Assembly (NCBI GenBank): GCA_958405195.1
Contig: CATYDM010000036.1
Span: forward strand, 1 to 20,823
From: an uncultured Collinsella sp.
Lineage (GTDB): Bacteria > Actinomycetota > Coriobacteriia > Coriobacteriales > Coriobacteriaceae
DNA: 20,823 nt
Reading direction: 5' to 3'
The notes under the pieces were generated by a model. That model ran no database searches. It saw only the letters and a list, made by a program, of their open reading frames with translations, and was not told the DNA's origin. Positions 7,484-15,350 of this stretch are shown here, piece by piece. The translations under genes were made by a program, and so were the position numbers. Every line of letters begins with the position of its first letter. Position 1 is the stretch's first letter.

Positions 7484-8722
7484 ATGGGTTGCAATCAAAT
7501 CCTGGACCGTTATATCGAGCAGTTGATCGAAACCTCTACGCCGCAGGCGCCGGCTTGGAATATCGAAAAGATTCGCGCCGGCAAGGAGAACACCTGGAAC
7601 TATATCGACGGCTGCATGATCAAGGCGCTCATCGAGTTGTACGAGATCACGGGTGAGCAGCGCTACCTGACGTTCGCCGATGACTACATCGATTTCTTTG
7701 TCCAGGACGACGGTACCATCAAGCATTACAACCCGCAGGAGTACAACCTCGATAACGTCAATGCGGGCAAGACCCTCTACAAGCTGTATGACCTGGTGGG
7801 CAAGCCCAAGTACCGTGCCGCCATGGACACCATCTACCGCCAGCTCGAGACCCAGCCGCGCACCAAAGAGGGCGTGTTTTGGCACAAGGCCGTCTATCCC
7901 AACCAGATCTGGCTCGATGGCATGTACATGGCCCAGCCGTTCTACATGCAGTACGAGCTGAGCTTCCACAACCGTCGTGCCTGCTCGGACAGCTTCCATA
8001 TGTTCCAGGCCGTGCATGACCTGATGCGCAACCCCCTCAACGGTCTGTACTATCACGCTTACGACGCGAGCCGCAAACAGTTCTGGTGCGACCCGGTCAC
8101 CGGCCTTTCGGCTAACTTCTGGCTGCGCGCCGAGGGCTGGTTTGCCATGGCGCTCATCGACACCTGGGAGCTTATGCCGCCTTCGATGTCGGCCGAGAAG
8201 GACGAGATCCGCAAGATGTTCCACGATCTGATCGACGCCATGCTGCCGTATCAGGACGAGAAGACCGGCATGTGGCACCAGGTCATCAACCTGCCCAATA
8301 TCGCCCCCAACTACCTGGAGGAGTCGGGCAGCGCCATCTTTGCCAACGCCATCATGAAGGGCGTGCGTCTGGGCGTGCTGGGCGAGCGTTACTACCAGTA
8401 CGGCCGTCGCGCCTTCGACGGCATCTGCGAGACCTGCCTGTCCGAGTATGACGGGCAGCTGGCGCTCGACAACATCTGCCTGGTTGCGGGCCTGGGCAAC
8501 ACCGCGCACCGCGAGGGCACGTTTGATTACTACATGAGCGAGCCCGTGGTCAAAAATGATGCAAAGGGTGTGGCGCCGCTGGTGCTTGCCTATATCGAGA
8601 CCATGCATCACGACAAGCTGGCCGGTAAGCGCGATCCGCTCGCCCCCTCGGGCGTGTGCTCCATCGAGGACCCGTTTGGCGGATACACCCCGGGCATCAA
8701 CGCTCATAAGGGATGTGAATAA
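7484..8722 (+). CDS. GH105 unsaturated galacturonyl/rhamnogalacturonyl hydrolase
   Basis: A 412-residue (alpha/alpha)6-barrel protein. GH105/GH88 hallmarks are TWNYIDGCMIKAL near residue 37, WLDGMYMAQPF (Asp145, the position of the catalytic acid in YteR-type enzymes) and FWLRAEGWFAMALIDTW near 212. The family hydrates the double bond of 4,5-unsaturated uronic acid at the non-reducing end and releases 4-deoxy-5-keto-uronate. The start at 7484 follows AGAGGGG by about 6 nt; an upstream ATG at 7466 has no comparable site. It is the first gene after two operators and is probably co-transcribed with the isomerase-like gene 1-2 nt downstream. There is no signal peptide, so unsaturated oligomers must be imported. 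The GH105 versus GH88 call rests on motifs only. Confidence 0.88.
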   Translation: MGCNQILDRYIEQLIETSTPQAPAWNIEKIRAGKENTWNYIDGCMIKALIELYEITGEQRYLTFADDYIDFFVQDDGTIKHYNPQEYNLDNVNAGKTLYKLYDLVGKPKYRAAMDTIYRQLETQPRTKEGVFWHKAVYPNQIWLDGMYMAQPFYMQYELSFHNRRACSDSFHMFQAVHDLMRNPLNGLYYHAYDASRKQFWCDPVTGLSANFWLRAEGWFAMALIDTWELMPPSMSAEKDEIRKMFHDLIDAMLPYQDEKTGMWHQVINLPNIAPNYLEESGSAIFANAIMKGVRLGVLGERYYQYGRRAFDGICETCLSEYDGQLALDNICLVAGLGNTAHREGTFDYYMSEPVVKNDAKGVAPLVLAYIETMHHDKLAGKRDPLAPSGVCSIEDPFGGYTPGINAHKGCE

Positions 8723-8723
8723 C

Positions 8724-9629
8724 GTGGGGGCTATTACTCCGGGCGTACGTTTGCACGACCTTCCGCAGAGAACCGTCGAGGAACGCATTCGCATGGCGGG
8801 AGAGCTGGGCTTTTCGTGCATTCAGCTGCCGAGCAAGGTGCTCTACGCATCGATGGGGATCGATCGAGGCGGCCTGACCCGCGAGCTTGCCGACCATTTG
8901 CGTGCGGTGCTCGACGAGGCGGGCGTTTCGGTCGCCGTGCTCGGCTGCTATAAGAATCTGGCGACGCCCGATCGCCAACAGCTCATGGATAACTTTGCCG
9001 AGTACGAGGCGTGCTTGAACTTTGCCCAGATGCTCGGCGGATGCCCGGTTGGCACCGAGACCGGTCGCCCCAATGCGCAGAACCGCGTCGCGGACGACCG
9101 CATGACCGACGAGGCACTCGATACGTTTGCAGACGGGCTTGCACGCGTCTGCGATCGGGCCGAGGCCGTGGGTGGGCAAATACTGATCGAGCCCGGTTGG
9201 AACGAGACGGTTAATACGCCAGATCGCTGCCGTGAGGTGCTGGAGCGCGTCTCGAGCCCGTCGCTCGGCGTGATCTATGACCCAGTGTCGCTGCTGCATC
9301 CCAGTGTCGTTGACGAAGCGCAGGAAATCACAGCGCGCATGCTCTACTTATGCGGCAGTAAGATCCGCGCGCTGCACGCCAAGGATTTTGAGGTCGTCGA
9401 CAACGAGGACAAAGCCGGTTGGTGCGACGGTACGGGTTCGCGCCTGGTGTGTCATGGCGTGGGCGAGACGGGACGATATGACTTTGAGCCCGTGGTGGCC
9501 TGGGCGGCTGCCGCCTGCCCTGGGATTCCCTGTGTGGTCGAGAACAGCGTGTCGTCGACGGCGGCTGACTGCCTAGCGACACTCGAGCACATGTCCGCTC
9601 GCTGCGGGGCTCCGCATTGCGAGTTGTAG
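8724..9629 (+). CDS. Xylose-isomerase-like TIM-barrel protein (sugar isomerase/epimerase)
   Basis: About 301 residues. The fold is recognised from ERIRMAGELGFSCIQL (AP-endonuclease-2 type start) and four likely metal ligands: Glu156 in ILIEPG, Asp186 in VIYDPVS, His218 in ALHAKDF and Glu273 in VVENS. Family members isomerise or epimerise sugars and sugar acids, but the substrate cannot be read from the sequence. The start is uncertain: GTG 8724 lies 1 nt after the GH105 stop, with AGGGA about 10 nt upstream, while GTG 8715 would overlap GH105. Either way it is tightly coupled to GH105. It may act on a galacturonate- or rhamnose-derived product or an intermediate of the unsaturated uronate route. 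Confidence 0.75.
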   Translation: MGAITPGVRLHDLPQRTVEERIRMAGELGFSCIQLPSKVLYASMGIDRGGLTRELADHLRAVLDEAGVSVAVLGCYKNLATPDRQQLMDNFAEYEACLNFAQMLGGCPVGTETGRPNAQNRVADDRMTDEALDTFADGLARVCDRAEAVGGQILIEPGWNETVNTPDRCREVLERVSSPSLGVIYDPVSLLHPSVVDEAQEITARMLYLCGSKIRALHAKDFEVVDNEDKAGWCDGTGSRLVCHGVGETGRYDFEPVVAWAAAACPGIPCVVENSVSSTAADCLATLEHMSARCGAPHCEL

Positions 9630-9670
9630 CATCGGCTTTTGCCGTGTCGGCAGATTGAGATTACCTGTAT

Positions 9671-9705
9671 GGGGGCGGCGGTGAAGGGTCTTTATCGTCG
9701 CCCCC
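9671..9705. other. GC-rich hairpin between genes
   Basis: GGGGGCGGCG (9671-9680) pairs with CGTCGCCCCC (9696-9705), with one G-T wobble. No T-tract follows on either strand. It may be a processing or partial termination site between the isomerase-like gene and the GltD-like gene. Confidence 0.5.
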
Positions 9706-9733
9706 ATTGGATTGCATTAAAAAGGGGAGTTGC

Positions 9734-10951
9734 GTGGCTATCCACATTGTCGAAGAGGCGAATCGTTGCCTAGGTTGTAAAAGGGCGTTCTGTCAGATTA
9801 AGGGCTGCCCGGTTCAGACGCCTATTCCGCAGGTCATCGACCTGTTCAAACAGCGTCGTCTAGAAGAGGCGGGCGAGCTGCTGTTCCAGAACAATCCCAT
9901 GAGCGCGGTCTGCTCCGTGGTGTGCAACCATTCGGGCCAGTGCGAGGGCGCTTGCATTCAGGGCCGTAAGGGCACACCCGTGCATTTTTCGAGCATCGAG
10001 CACTACATCTCCACAGCGTATTTAGATCGTAAGGAGTGGACGCCCGCGCCGTCGTGTGGCAAACAGGTTGCTGTGGTCGGTTCCGGTCCCGCCGGTATTA
10101 CCGTGGCCATTAAGATGGCCCAGCTGGGCTGTGCCGTCACGGTATTTGAACAGCGCCCCGAGATCGGCGGTGTGCTGGAATACGGTATCCCCGAGTTCCG
10201 CCTGCCCCGTGCGCTCGTGCAAAAGTACCGTCATGTGATGTGCTCGCTTGGCGTGCGCGTGCGCCCCTCGACCACCATCGGTGGCGCGCTGCATATCGAC
10301 GACCTGCTGCGCGACGGCTACGATGCGGTCTTTGTTGGTACCGGTACCTGGCGTGCCCGCAAACTGGGCATTCCCGGCGAGTCGCGCGGCAACGTGCTGT
10401 TTGGTATCGATTACCTGGTCGATCCCACGAGCGTGGCGATCGGGCAGAACGTGGCGGTCATCGGTGCCGGTAATGTGGCCATGGATGTGGCCCGCACGGC
10501 GCTGCGTTCGGGTGCTCGCAAGGTCACTGTGTATGCACGCTCGCGCCATATCTCGGCCATCGACGACGAGGTCGAGCTGACCGAGCTTGACGGTGCCGAG
10601 ATTGTGTGCGGCAAGGCGATCTGCGCCATCGACGATAACGGTCCGGTGTTCGAGACGGCTATCTTTGACGAGGACAACAATGTGGTGGGCTACGAGGAGG
10701 AGCTCGACCATGTGTCTGCCGACACAGTTGTGATTGCGGCTTCGCAGGTGCCCAAAGACAAGCTTGTGCTTACGACGGGCGGCCTGGAGACCGACCATCG
10801 TGGCCTGCTTTCGGTCGACGAGAACGGCATGACAACGGTGCCTGGCGTCTTTGCCGCCGGCGACGTGGTTAACGGCCCGCTGACGGTTGTTCACGCCGTA
10901 GCCGGCGCCAAGCTCGCCGTCGAAGGCATGACCAGCTACCTGGGCCTCTAA
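9734..10951 (+). CDS. GltD-like NAD(P)H/FAD oxidoreductase with Fe-S binding cysteines
   Basis: About 405 residues, resembling the small subunit of glutamate synthase and related NAD(P)H-dependent flavoproteins such as sulfide dehydrogenase subunits. The N-terminal helical Fe-S domain has two cysteine sets: Cys12, 15, 20, 25 and Cys60, 64, 70, 74. An FAD-binding GSGPAG lies at 116-121, an NAD(P)-binding GAGNVA at 244-249, and a C-terminal FAD motif in VFAAGDVVNGPLT. The start is GTG 9734, which follows AAGGGGAG. No GltB-like large subunit is in the window, so it is probably an electron-transfer reductase for another partner, possibly the flavoprotein downstream. Its role in the pectin locus is unknown. 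Confidence 0.85.
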   Translation: MAIHIVEEANRCLGCKRAFCQIKGCPVQTPIPQVIDLFKQRRLEEAGELLFQNNPMSAVCSVVCNHSGQCEGACIQGRKGTPVHFSSIEHYISTAYLDRKEWTPAPSCGKQVAVVGSGPAGITVAIKMAQLGCAVTVFEQRPEIGGVLEYGIPEFRLPRALVQKYRHVMCSLGVRVRPSTTIGGALHIDDLLRDGYDAVFVGTGTWRARKLGIPGESRGNVLFGIDYLVDPTSVAIGQNVAVIGAGNVAMDVARTALRSGARKVTVYARSRHISAIDDEVELTELDGAEIVCGKAICAIDDNGPVFETAIFDEDNNVVGYEEELDHVSADTVVIAASQVPKDKLVLTTGGLETDHRGLLSVDENGMTTVPGVFAAGDVVNGPLTVVHAVAGAKLAVEGMTSYLGL

Positions 10952-10967
10952 CTCCATCCCGCCCATC

Positions 10968-11039
10968 AGTTGCGGTGAAATACGGACTGTTTTGCCTGTC
11001 AAAAGCCTCACCTACTCCGTATTCCACCGCAACTTTTTT
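10968..11039 (+). repeat. Dispersed hairpin repeat, copy A (also acts as terminator)
   Basis: The left arm AGTTGCGGTGAAATACGGA (10968-10986) pairs with 11016-11034 at 18 of 19 positions. An inner TTTTG/CAAAA hairpin sits in the loop and six T's follow. It is positioned as the terminator of the GltD-like gene. The same sequence recurs at 13888, 19882 and 20728. Confidence 0.85.
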
Positions 11040-11152
11040 GTGAGGGTTGGGATTGAAAGTGGGGAGTGCGAGCGAGTACGAATGCGGCGGATACTGATAC
11101 GATAGGTACGTCAGCAACTGCCGCCGAGCGGCTCAAATGAAAGGAACCCTGG

Positions 11153-13102
11153 ATGGAGTCCTCCGCCTACCCGATGCTCTTTAGTCCGATCAAGGTCGGT
11201 ACGACCGAGGTCAAGAACCGCGTCTTTATGCCGCCGGTGTCCACCAACCTGGCCGATCATGGCTATGTGACCGACGACTTGGTCGATCATTACCGTGCCC
11301 GCGCCAAGGGCGGCGTGGGCCTCATCATCACCGAGGTCGTGACGGTCGAGCCTACCTATACCTATCTGCCGGGTGACATGTGCTGCTACGACGACACGTT
11401 TATCCCTGGCTGGGAAAAGCTCGCCGCGGCCGTCCACGAGTATGGCTGCAAGATCATGCCGCAGCTCTTCCACCCCGCCTATATGGCCTTTAACATTCCG
11501 GGCACGCCGCGCCTGATCGCTCCGTCCTTCGTGGGACCGTCCTATGCCCGTGAGGCACCGCGTCCTATCACGGTCGACGAGATTCACGAGCTCACGCATC
11601 AGTTTGGCGACGCTGCCGTGCGTATGCAGAAGGCCGGTGTCGATGGCGTCGAGGTCCATGCGGCGCACGCCCACGGCATGCTCGGCGGTTTCTTGACCCC
11701 GCTCTATAACAAGCGTACCGATGAGTACGGCGGCTCGCTCGACGCCCGCATGCGCTTTTTGCTCGAGGTCATCGCCGAGATTCGCGAGCGCTGCGGCAAG
11801 GACTTTATCATCGACGTCCGCATCTCGGGCGATGAGTACACCGATGGCGGTCTGACCCTCAACGACATGATCTACGTCTCGCGTCGCCTGGAGAAGGCCG
11901 GCGTCGACATGATTCATGTGTCGGGCGGCACCACCATCAAGCGCGGTTCCGCGATTCCTGCCGCCGGTACCCAGCAGGCCTCGCACGCCGCCTGTTCGCG
12001 CGAGATCAAGAAGCACGTCAACATTCCCGTCGCCACCGTCGGACGTATCAACGAGGCCTGGATCGCCGAGGAGCTGATCGAGGACGGCGCTGCCGACATC
12101 TGCATGATGGGCCGCGCCAATCTGTGCGATGCCGAGTTCTGCAATAAGGCCGCTGCCGGCAACGCCGACGACATCCGCCCCTGCATCGGCTGCCTGCGCT
12201 GCCTGAACGGCATTATGTTTGGCAAGCGCATCTCCTGCACCGTCAATCCCGATGTTGAGCGCGACGAGGCCGGCTACGAGCCTGCCGCCGAGGCTAAGAA
12301 CGTGCTGGTTGTGGGCGCTGGTCCTGCGGGCATGGAGGCAGCCTACATTGCTGCCAAGCGCGGCCACAACGTAGTGCTCGTGGATAAGCAGGACGAGCCG
12401 GGTGGCGAGATGCGCATCGCGGCCGTTCCGCCGGCAAAGCAGGAACTCACCCGCGTGATCAAGTATCAGTACCGTCGCCTGGCCGAGGTCGGCGTGAAGT
12501 GCGTATTTGGCACCGAGCTTACTGCCGAGGACATTCAGCGTGACTACGCCGGCTACGAGGTCGTCCTGGCCTATGGCGCCGAGCCCATCGCCCCGGCCTT
12601 CATGCAGGGATTTAAGCAGGTCATGACGGCTGACGACCTGTTGGGCGGCAAGGCTTTCCCGGGCAAGAAGATTGTCATCGTGGGCGGCGGCACCGTCGGT
12701 TGCGAGACGGCCGACTACCTGGCCCCGTTGGTCAACGATCTGTCGCCGGCCAATCGCGACGTCACCGTCATCGAGATGACCAAGACGCTCGCCGCCAACG
12801 AGGGCGGCGCCGGTCGCGCGGTGCTCATCACGCGCATGCTCTCCAAGGGCGTTCACGTGCTGACCGAGGCCAAGGTGACCGAGATTACCGAGGATGCCAT
12901 CAGCTACGAAAAGGACGGCGAGATCCACACCATCGCCGATGCCGATACGCTGGTACTTGCCATGGGCTATCGTCCCAATACCAAGTTGGCCGACGACCTT
13001 GCTGCAGCCGGCGTTACCACCCACGTGTTGGGCGATGCCAACAAGTGCGGCAACATCCGCGACGCCATCGGCGATGGCTACAAGGTTGCTTGCGAGCTCT
13101 AG
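11153..13102 (+). CDS. OYE-like FMN/4Fe-4S/FAD enoate-reductase-type oxidoreductase
   Basis: A 649-residue flavoprotein with the layout of 2,4-dienoyl-CoA reductase, 2-enoate reductase and BaiCD/BaiH. An N-terminal FMN TIM barrel (about 1-335, with VKNRVFMPPVST and VDGVEVHAAHAHGM) is followed by a cysteine cluster (Cys344, 347, 350, 362), then FAD- and NAD(P)H-binding Rossmann motifs (VVGAGPAGMEAA near 383, VGGGTVGCETA near 507). The family reduces activated C=C bonds with NAD(P)H. The start is ATG 11153 with AAAGGA upstream. The first cysteines are spaced C-x2-C-x2-C-x11-C, one residue tighter than the usual C-x2-C-x3-C. The substrate is unknown; nearby pectin genes make plant-derived enoates a possibility. 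None of the GGTGAACGTTCACC sites precedes it. Confidence 0.87.
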   Translation: MESSAYPMLFSPIKVGTTEVKNRVFMPPVSTNLADHGYVTDDLVDHYRARAKGGVGLIITEVVTVEPTYTYLPGDMCCYDDTFIPGWEKLAAAVHEYGCKIMPQLFHPAYMAFNIPGTPRLIAPSFVGPSYAREAPRPITVDEIHELTHQFGDAAVRMQKAGVDGVEVHAAHAHGMLGGFLTPLYNKRTDEYGGSLDARMRFLLEVIAEIRERCGKDFIIDVRISGDEYTDGGLTLNDMIYVSRRLEKAGVDMIHVSGGTTIKRGSAIPAAGTQQASHAACSREIKKHVNIPVATVGRINEAWIAEELIEDGAADICMMGRANLCDAEFCNKAAAGNADDIRPCIGCLRCLNGIMFGKRISCTVNPDVERDEAGYEPAAEAKNVLVVGAGPAGMEAAYIAAKRGHNVVLVDKQDEPGGEMRIAAVPPAKQELTRVIKYQYRRLAEVGVKCVFGTELTAEDIQRDYAGYEVVLAYGAEPIAPAFMQGFKQVMTADDLLGGKAFPGKKIVIVGGGTVGCETADYLAPLVNDLSPANRDVTVIEMTKTLAANEGGAGRAVLITRMLSKGVHVLTEAKVTEITEDAISYEKDGEIHTIADADTLVLAMGYRPNTKLADDLAAAGVTTHVLGDANKCGNIRDAIGDGYKVACEL

Positions 13103-13156
13103 TCAACCCCTTGGTGCATGTGAGGCCTATCCCCGCGGCGTCAGTCGGTAGATAGC

Positions 13157-13197
13157 AAAAAGCGGCGGTCGTCCCGTACATGGGACGACCGCCGCTT
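13157..13197 (-). terminator. Terminator of the isomerase/dehydrogenase operon
   Basis: A 16-bp perfect stem (13160-13175 with 13182-13197) has a 6-nt loop, and TTTTT follows on the minus strand. It lies between convergent genes and may also stop the plus-strand flavoprotein transcript. Confidence 0.85.
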
Positions 13198-13222
13198 GCG
13201 TTAGCTGCAATGAGTCGTGCGA

Positions 13223-13864
13223 TTAGAGGCCCAGGATCTCCTTGACCTTGGCGATGATGGCCTCGTCGGTTGCGTTGGCAAAGAAGTACTCCTGGAAGTG
13301 TTCGCCGGCAAGTGCGCCCTTCACCAGGTCCTGATCGATCTCGCCCAGAACGTCGACGAGCGGACGCATAGTCACAGCGCGGACGCCGTCGAGGATCTTC
13401 TTGTTGCGCTGCTCGGGCTCAACACGCTCGGCAGGATAGCCGTTGCCCGAACCAAAGCCAAAGAGCTTCTCAAAGGTGTACTCGAGGTTGAGCTCCTGGC
13501 CCCAGCCGTTCTTGAGGGCGAAGGGCATGGCGACAGCGTTACCGTCGTTGACCTGGGCAAAGGTGTAGGCATCGAGCGGGTCGGCAACATGGCCGCACAG
13601 CACGCCGGGGAAGGAGTTGCAGGCGAGCATGGCGCCCTCGCCGGTGCCACAGCCGGTCACGACGTAGTCGGCAGCGCCGGAGTTGAGCAGCACGGCGGCC
13701 AGGATGCCGTTCTGCACATAGGTGAGGGGCTTGGAGTCGGCATCGGCATACATGCCATAGTTAAAGACAGTGTGGCCCATGGGCTCGACAACCTTCTTAA
13801 GGGCAGCCTCAATCATAGGGTTCTTGGAGTTCTGAGAGTTCTCATTGATCAGAGCGATCTTCAT
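13223..13864 (-). CDS. dhuI: RpiB/LacA/LacB-family isomerase, probable 4-deoxy-5-keto-uronate isomerase (DhuI-like)
   Basis: 213 residues, longer than ribose-5-phosphate isomerase B (about 150). It has the family signature TGCGTGEGAMLA (about 70-81, Cys72) and CGHVADP near 90. Streptococcal DhuI, an RpiB-family protein of similar length, isomerises the 4-deoxy-5-keto-uronate released by unsaturated uronyl hydrolases to 2,5-diketo-3-deoxygluconate. Its partner DhuD is an SDR, and an SDR gene lies immediately upstream here. That pairing together with GH105 makes DhuI function more likely than pentose isomerisation. The family assignment is strong; the substrate is inferred. The ribosome binding site AAAGG lies 9 nt before ATG. 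Copy B of the hairpin repeat separates it from the SDR, and a terminator follows its stop. Confidence 0.8.
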   Translation of the reverse strand: MKIALINENSQNSKNPMIEAALKKVVEPMGHTVFNYGMYADADSKPLTYVQNGILAAVLLNSGAADYVVTGCGTGEGAMLACNSFPGVLCGHVADPLDAYTFAQVNDGNAVAMPFALKNGWGQELNLEYTFEKLFGFGSGNGYPAERVEPEQRNKKILDGVRAVTMRPLVDVLGEIDQDLVKGALAGEHFQEYFFANATDEAIIAKVKEILGL

Positions 13865-13887
13865 TGCGAATTACCTTTCTATTTCTA

Positions 13888-13954
13888 ACTTGCGGTGAAA
13901 TACGGACTGTTTTGCCTGATAGAAGCAAAAACCAATCCTTATCTCACCGCAACT
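13888..13954 (+). repeat. Dispersed hairpin repeat, copy B
   Basis: TTGCGGTGAAATACGGA (13890-13906) pairs imperfectly with 13936-13952. The same GGACTGTTTTGCC core as copy A follows the left arm, with an inner TTTTGC/GCAAAA hairpin. It lies in the 140-bp gap between the SDR and isomerase genes on the minus strand and may process their mRNA or lower distal expression. Confidence 0.8.
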
Positions 13955-14004
13955 CAAATGAAAAACGAGTGGATGAAACCTGATATGGGCAGTTGCGGCT
14001 ACGC

Positions 14005-14814
14005 TTATTGAGGCTGTTTTCCAATGTATGCGAGGATGCCGCCGTCGACGTAGAGGATGTGGCCGTTGACGAAGTTCGACGCGTCGGAAGCCAGGAACAC
14101 GGCGGGGCCCTTCAGGTCCTCGGGCGTGCCCCAACGGGCGGCCGGCGTCTTGGCAATGATGAACTGGTCAAACGGGTGGCGGCTGCCGTCGGGCTGCGTC
14201 TCGCGCAGCGGTGCGGTTTGCGGCGTGGCGATGTAGCCGGGCCCAATGCCGTTGCACTGGATATTGGCCTCGCCAAACTCCGAGCAGATGTTCTTGGTGA
14301 GCATCTTGAGTCCGCCCTTAGCGGCGGCATAGCCGGCGATGGTCTCGCGACCCAGCTCGCTCATCATCGAGCAGATGTTGATGATCTTGCCGTGGCCCTT
14401 GGCGATCATGCCAGGCAGGCAGGCCTTGGACACGATAAACGGTGCGTTGAGGTCAATATCGACGACGCGGCGGAAGTCCTCGGCGCTCATGTCGAGCATC
14501 GGGGTGCGCTGGATAACGCCGGCGTTGTTGACCAGGATGTCGGGCGTGGTGCCAAAGTCGGCCTCGATCTTGGCGATGAGCTCGGCAACGACGGCCTCGT
14601 CGGTGACGTCTGCCACGTAACCATGGGCCTCAAAGCCCAGCTCGCGGTAGTGCTTCTCGGCCTCGGCTACCTTGTCGGCGTGACGTGCGTTAAAGGCGAT
14701 CTTGGCGCCGGCCTCTCCGAGCGCCTCGGCAATGGCCATACCGATGCCATAGGTGGCGCCGGTTACGAGCGCGACCTTGCCATCCAGGCGGAAGCTGTCC
14801 ATAAGATCAGACAT
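14005..14814 (-). CDS. SDR dehydrogenase, probable 2,5-diketo-3-deoxygluconate reductase (KduD/DhuD-like)
   Basis: A 269-residue classical short-chain dehydrogenase. It has the cofactor motif TGATYGIG (18-25), NNAG (96-99), a catalytic Ser near 149-152, Tyr162 and Lys166 in YAAAK, and PGYIATP (192-198). Family members include KduD, DhuD and gluconate 5-dehydrogenase. Next to a DhuI-like isomerase and a GH105, the expected reaction is NAD(P)H reduction of 2,5-diketo-3-deoxygluconate to 2-keto-3-deoxygluconate. ATG 14814 is chosen because GAAAGGA lies 5-6 nt upstream; the longer in-frame start at 14841 would begin inside an operator. Two operators (14829 and 14919) precede it, linking it to the transporter and GH105 operons. 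Gluconate 5-dehydrogenase activity remains possible. Confidence 0.85.
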   Translation of the reverse strand: MSDLMDSFRLDGKVALVTGATYGIGMAIAEALGEAGAKIAFNARHADKVAEAEKHYRELGFEAHGYVADVTDEAVVAELIAKIEADFGTTPDILVNNAGVIQRTPMLDMSAEDFRRVVDIDLNAPFIVSKACLPGMIAKGHGKIINICSMMSELGRETIAGYAAAKGGLKMLTKNICSEFGEANIQCNGIGPGYIATPQTAPLRETQPDGSRHPFDQFIIAKTPAARWGTPEDLKGPAVFLASDASNFVNGHILYVDGGILAYIGKQPQ

Positions 14815-14828
14815 AGCGATCCTTTCAA

Positions 14829-14842
14829 AAGAAACGTTCATC
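14829..14842. promoter_or_regulatory. Operator site 6, in the SDR leader
   Basis: AAGAAACGTTCATC is a weaker match. It lies 15 bp before the SDR start and just downstream (minus strand) of a TTATAT -10-like element (14844-14849), mimicking the +1-proximal operators at the other promoters. Confidence 0.5.
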
Positions 14843-14871
14843 TATATAAGTTTTGCTTTTCATACAAGGTC

Positions 14872-14877
14872 AGTATA
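14872..14877 (-). promoter_or_regulatory. Candidate -10 element for the SDR operon
   Basis: TATACT on the minus strand, with only weak -35 candidates (such as CTGACT about 20 bp upstream). A competing -10 is TTATAT at 14844-14849. The two flanking operators mark this interval as the promoter region, but the exact start cannot be chosen. Confidence 0.35.
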
Positions 14878-14918
14878 GGAGAAGAGGGGGAATTAAAAGT
14901 CAGATTCTCCTAAAATCA

Positions 14919-14932
14919 GGTGAACGTTCACT
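14919..14932. promoter_or_regulatory. Operator site 7, upstream of the SDR operon
   Basis: GGTGAACGTTCACT is a near-perfect palindrome 90 bp from site 6. It lies between the truncated FCD regulator and the SDR gene, upstream of the proposed SDR promoter. Confidence 0.7.
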
Positions 14933-14974
14933 TTTAAAAGGTAAACGGTGATCTCGCCCTTGCCGCGCGGACGT

Positions 14975-15350
14975 TTATTCGCTCTGTTCCTGCGTGCCCT
15001 CTGCGATCATGTTGCGGTTATACACCAGGTGCAGATACATCGCGTCGTGCGCGGCGGTGGGATTGCGCGAGGCGATGGCGTCGGCCACATCGCGGTGCGT
15101 GCGGATAGTTTCCTCGACGAGCTTTTTGTCGGTCACGTCGATAAAGAGGGGGACGGATGCCTTGAGCACGCCCATCAGGCGGGGAACGACGAGGTTTCCG
15201 GAGCTCTCGGCAATGGCATTGTGGAACGCGGTGTCGGCGGCGGAGTAATCCTCACCGGCCTCGGCCAGGCGCTCGGATTCGTCGCAGAGCTCTTTGATAC
15301 AGACGACCTGGTCATTGGTTGCGTGCTCGGCTGCCATGCGTGCTATCTGC
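14975..15350 (-). pseudogene. Truncated GntR-family regulator, FCD ligand-binding domain only
   Basis: About 125 residues match the C-terminal FCD domain of FadR-type GntR regulators: IARMAAEHAT, the metal-ligand segment in YSAADTAFHNAIAESSGN, and later THRDVADAIASRN followed by HLVYNR. The N-terminal winged helix is absent. Beyond about 15347 the reading frame runs antisense into a GntP permease fragment and is no longer regulator-like. The remnant therefore cannot bind DNA through its own winged helix. It sits where a divergent regulator of the permease and dehydratase locus would be expected. A deletion or an assembly join are both possible causes. Confidence 0.75.

Noticed and set aside
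11111..13024. Minus-strand open frame of 637 codons opposite the enoate-reductase-like gene
   Set aside because: It is an antisense shadow with biased composition and no motif; the plus strand encodes an unmistakable flavoprotein.
13217..14913. Plus-strand open frames opposite the isomerase and SDR genes
   Set aside because: The minus-strand frames carry clear RpiB and SDR motifs with ribosome binding sites; the plus-strand frames have none.
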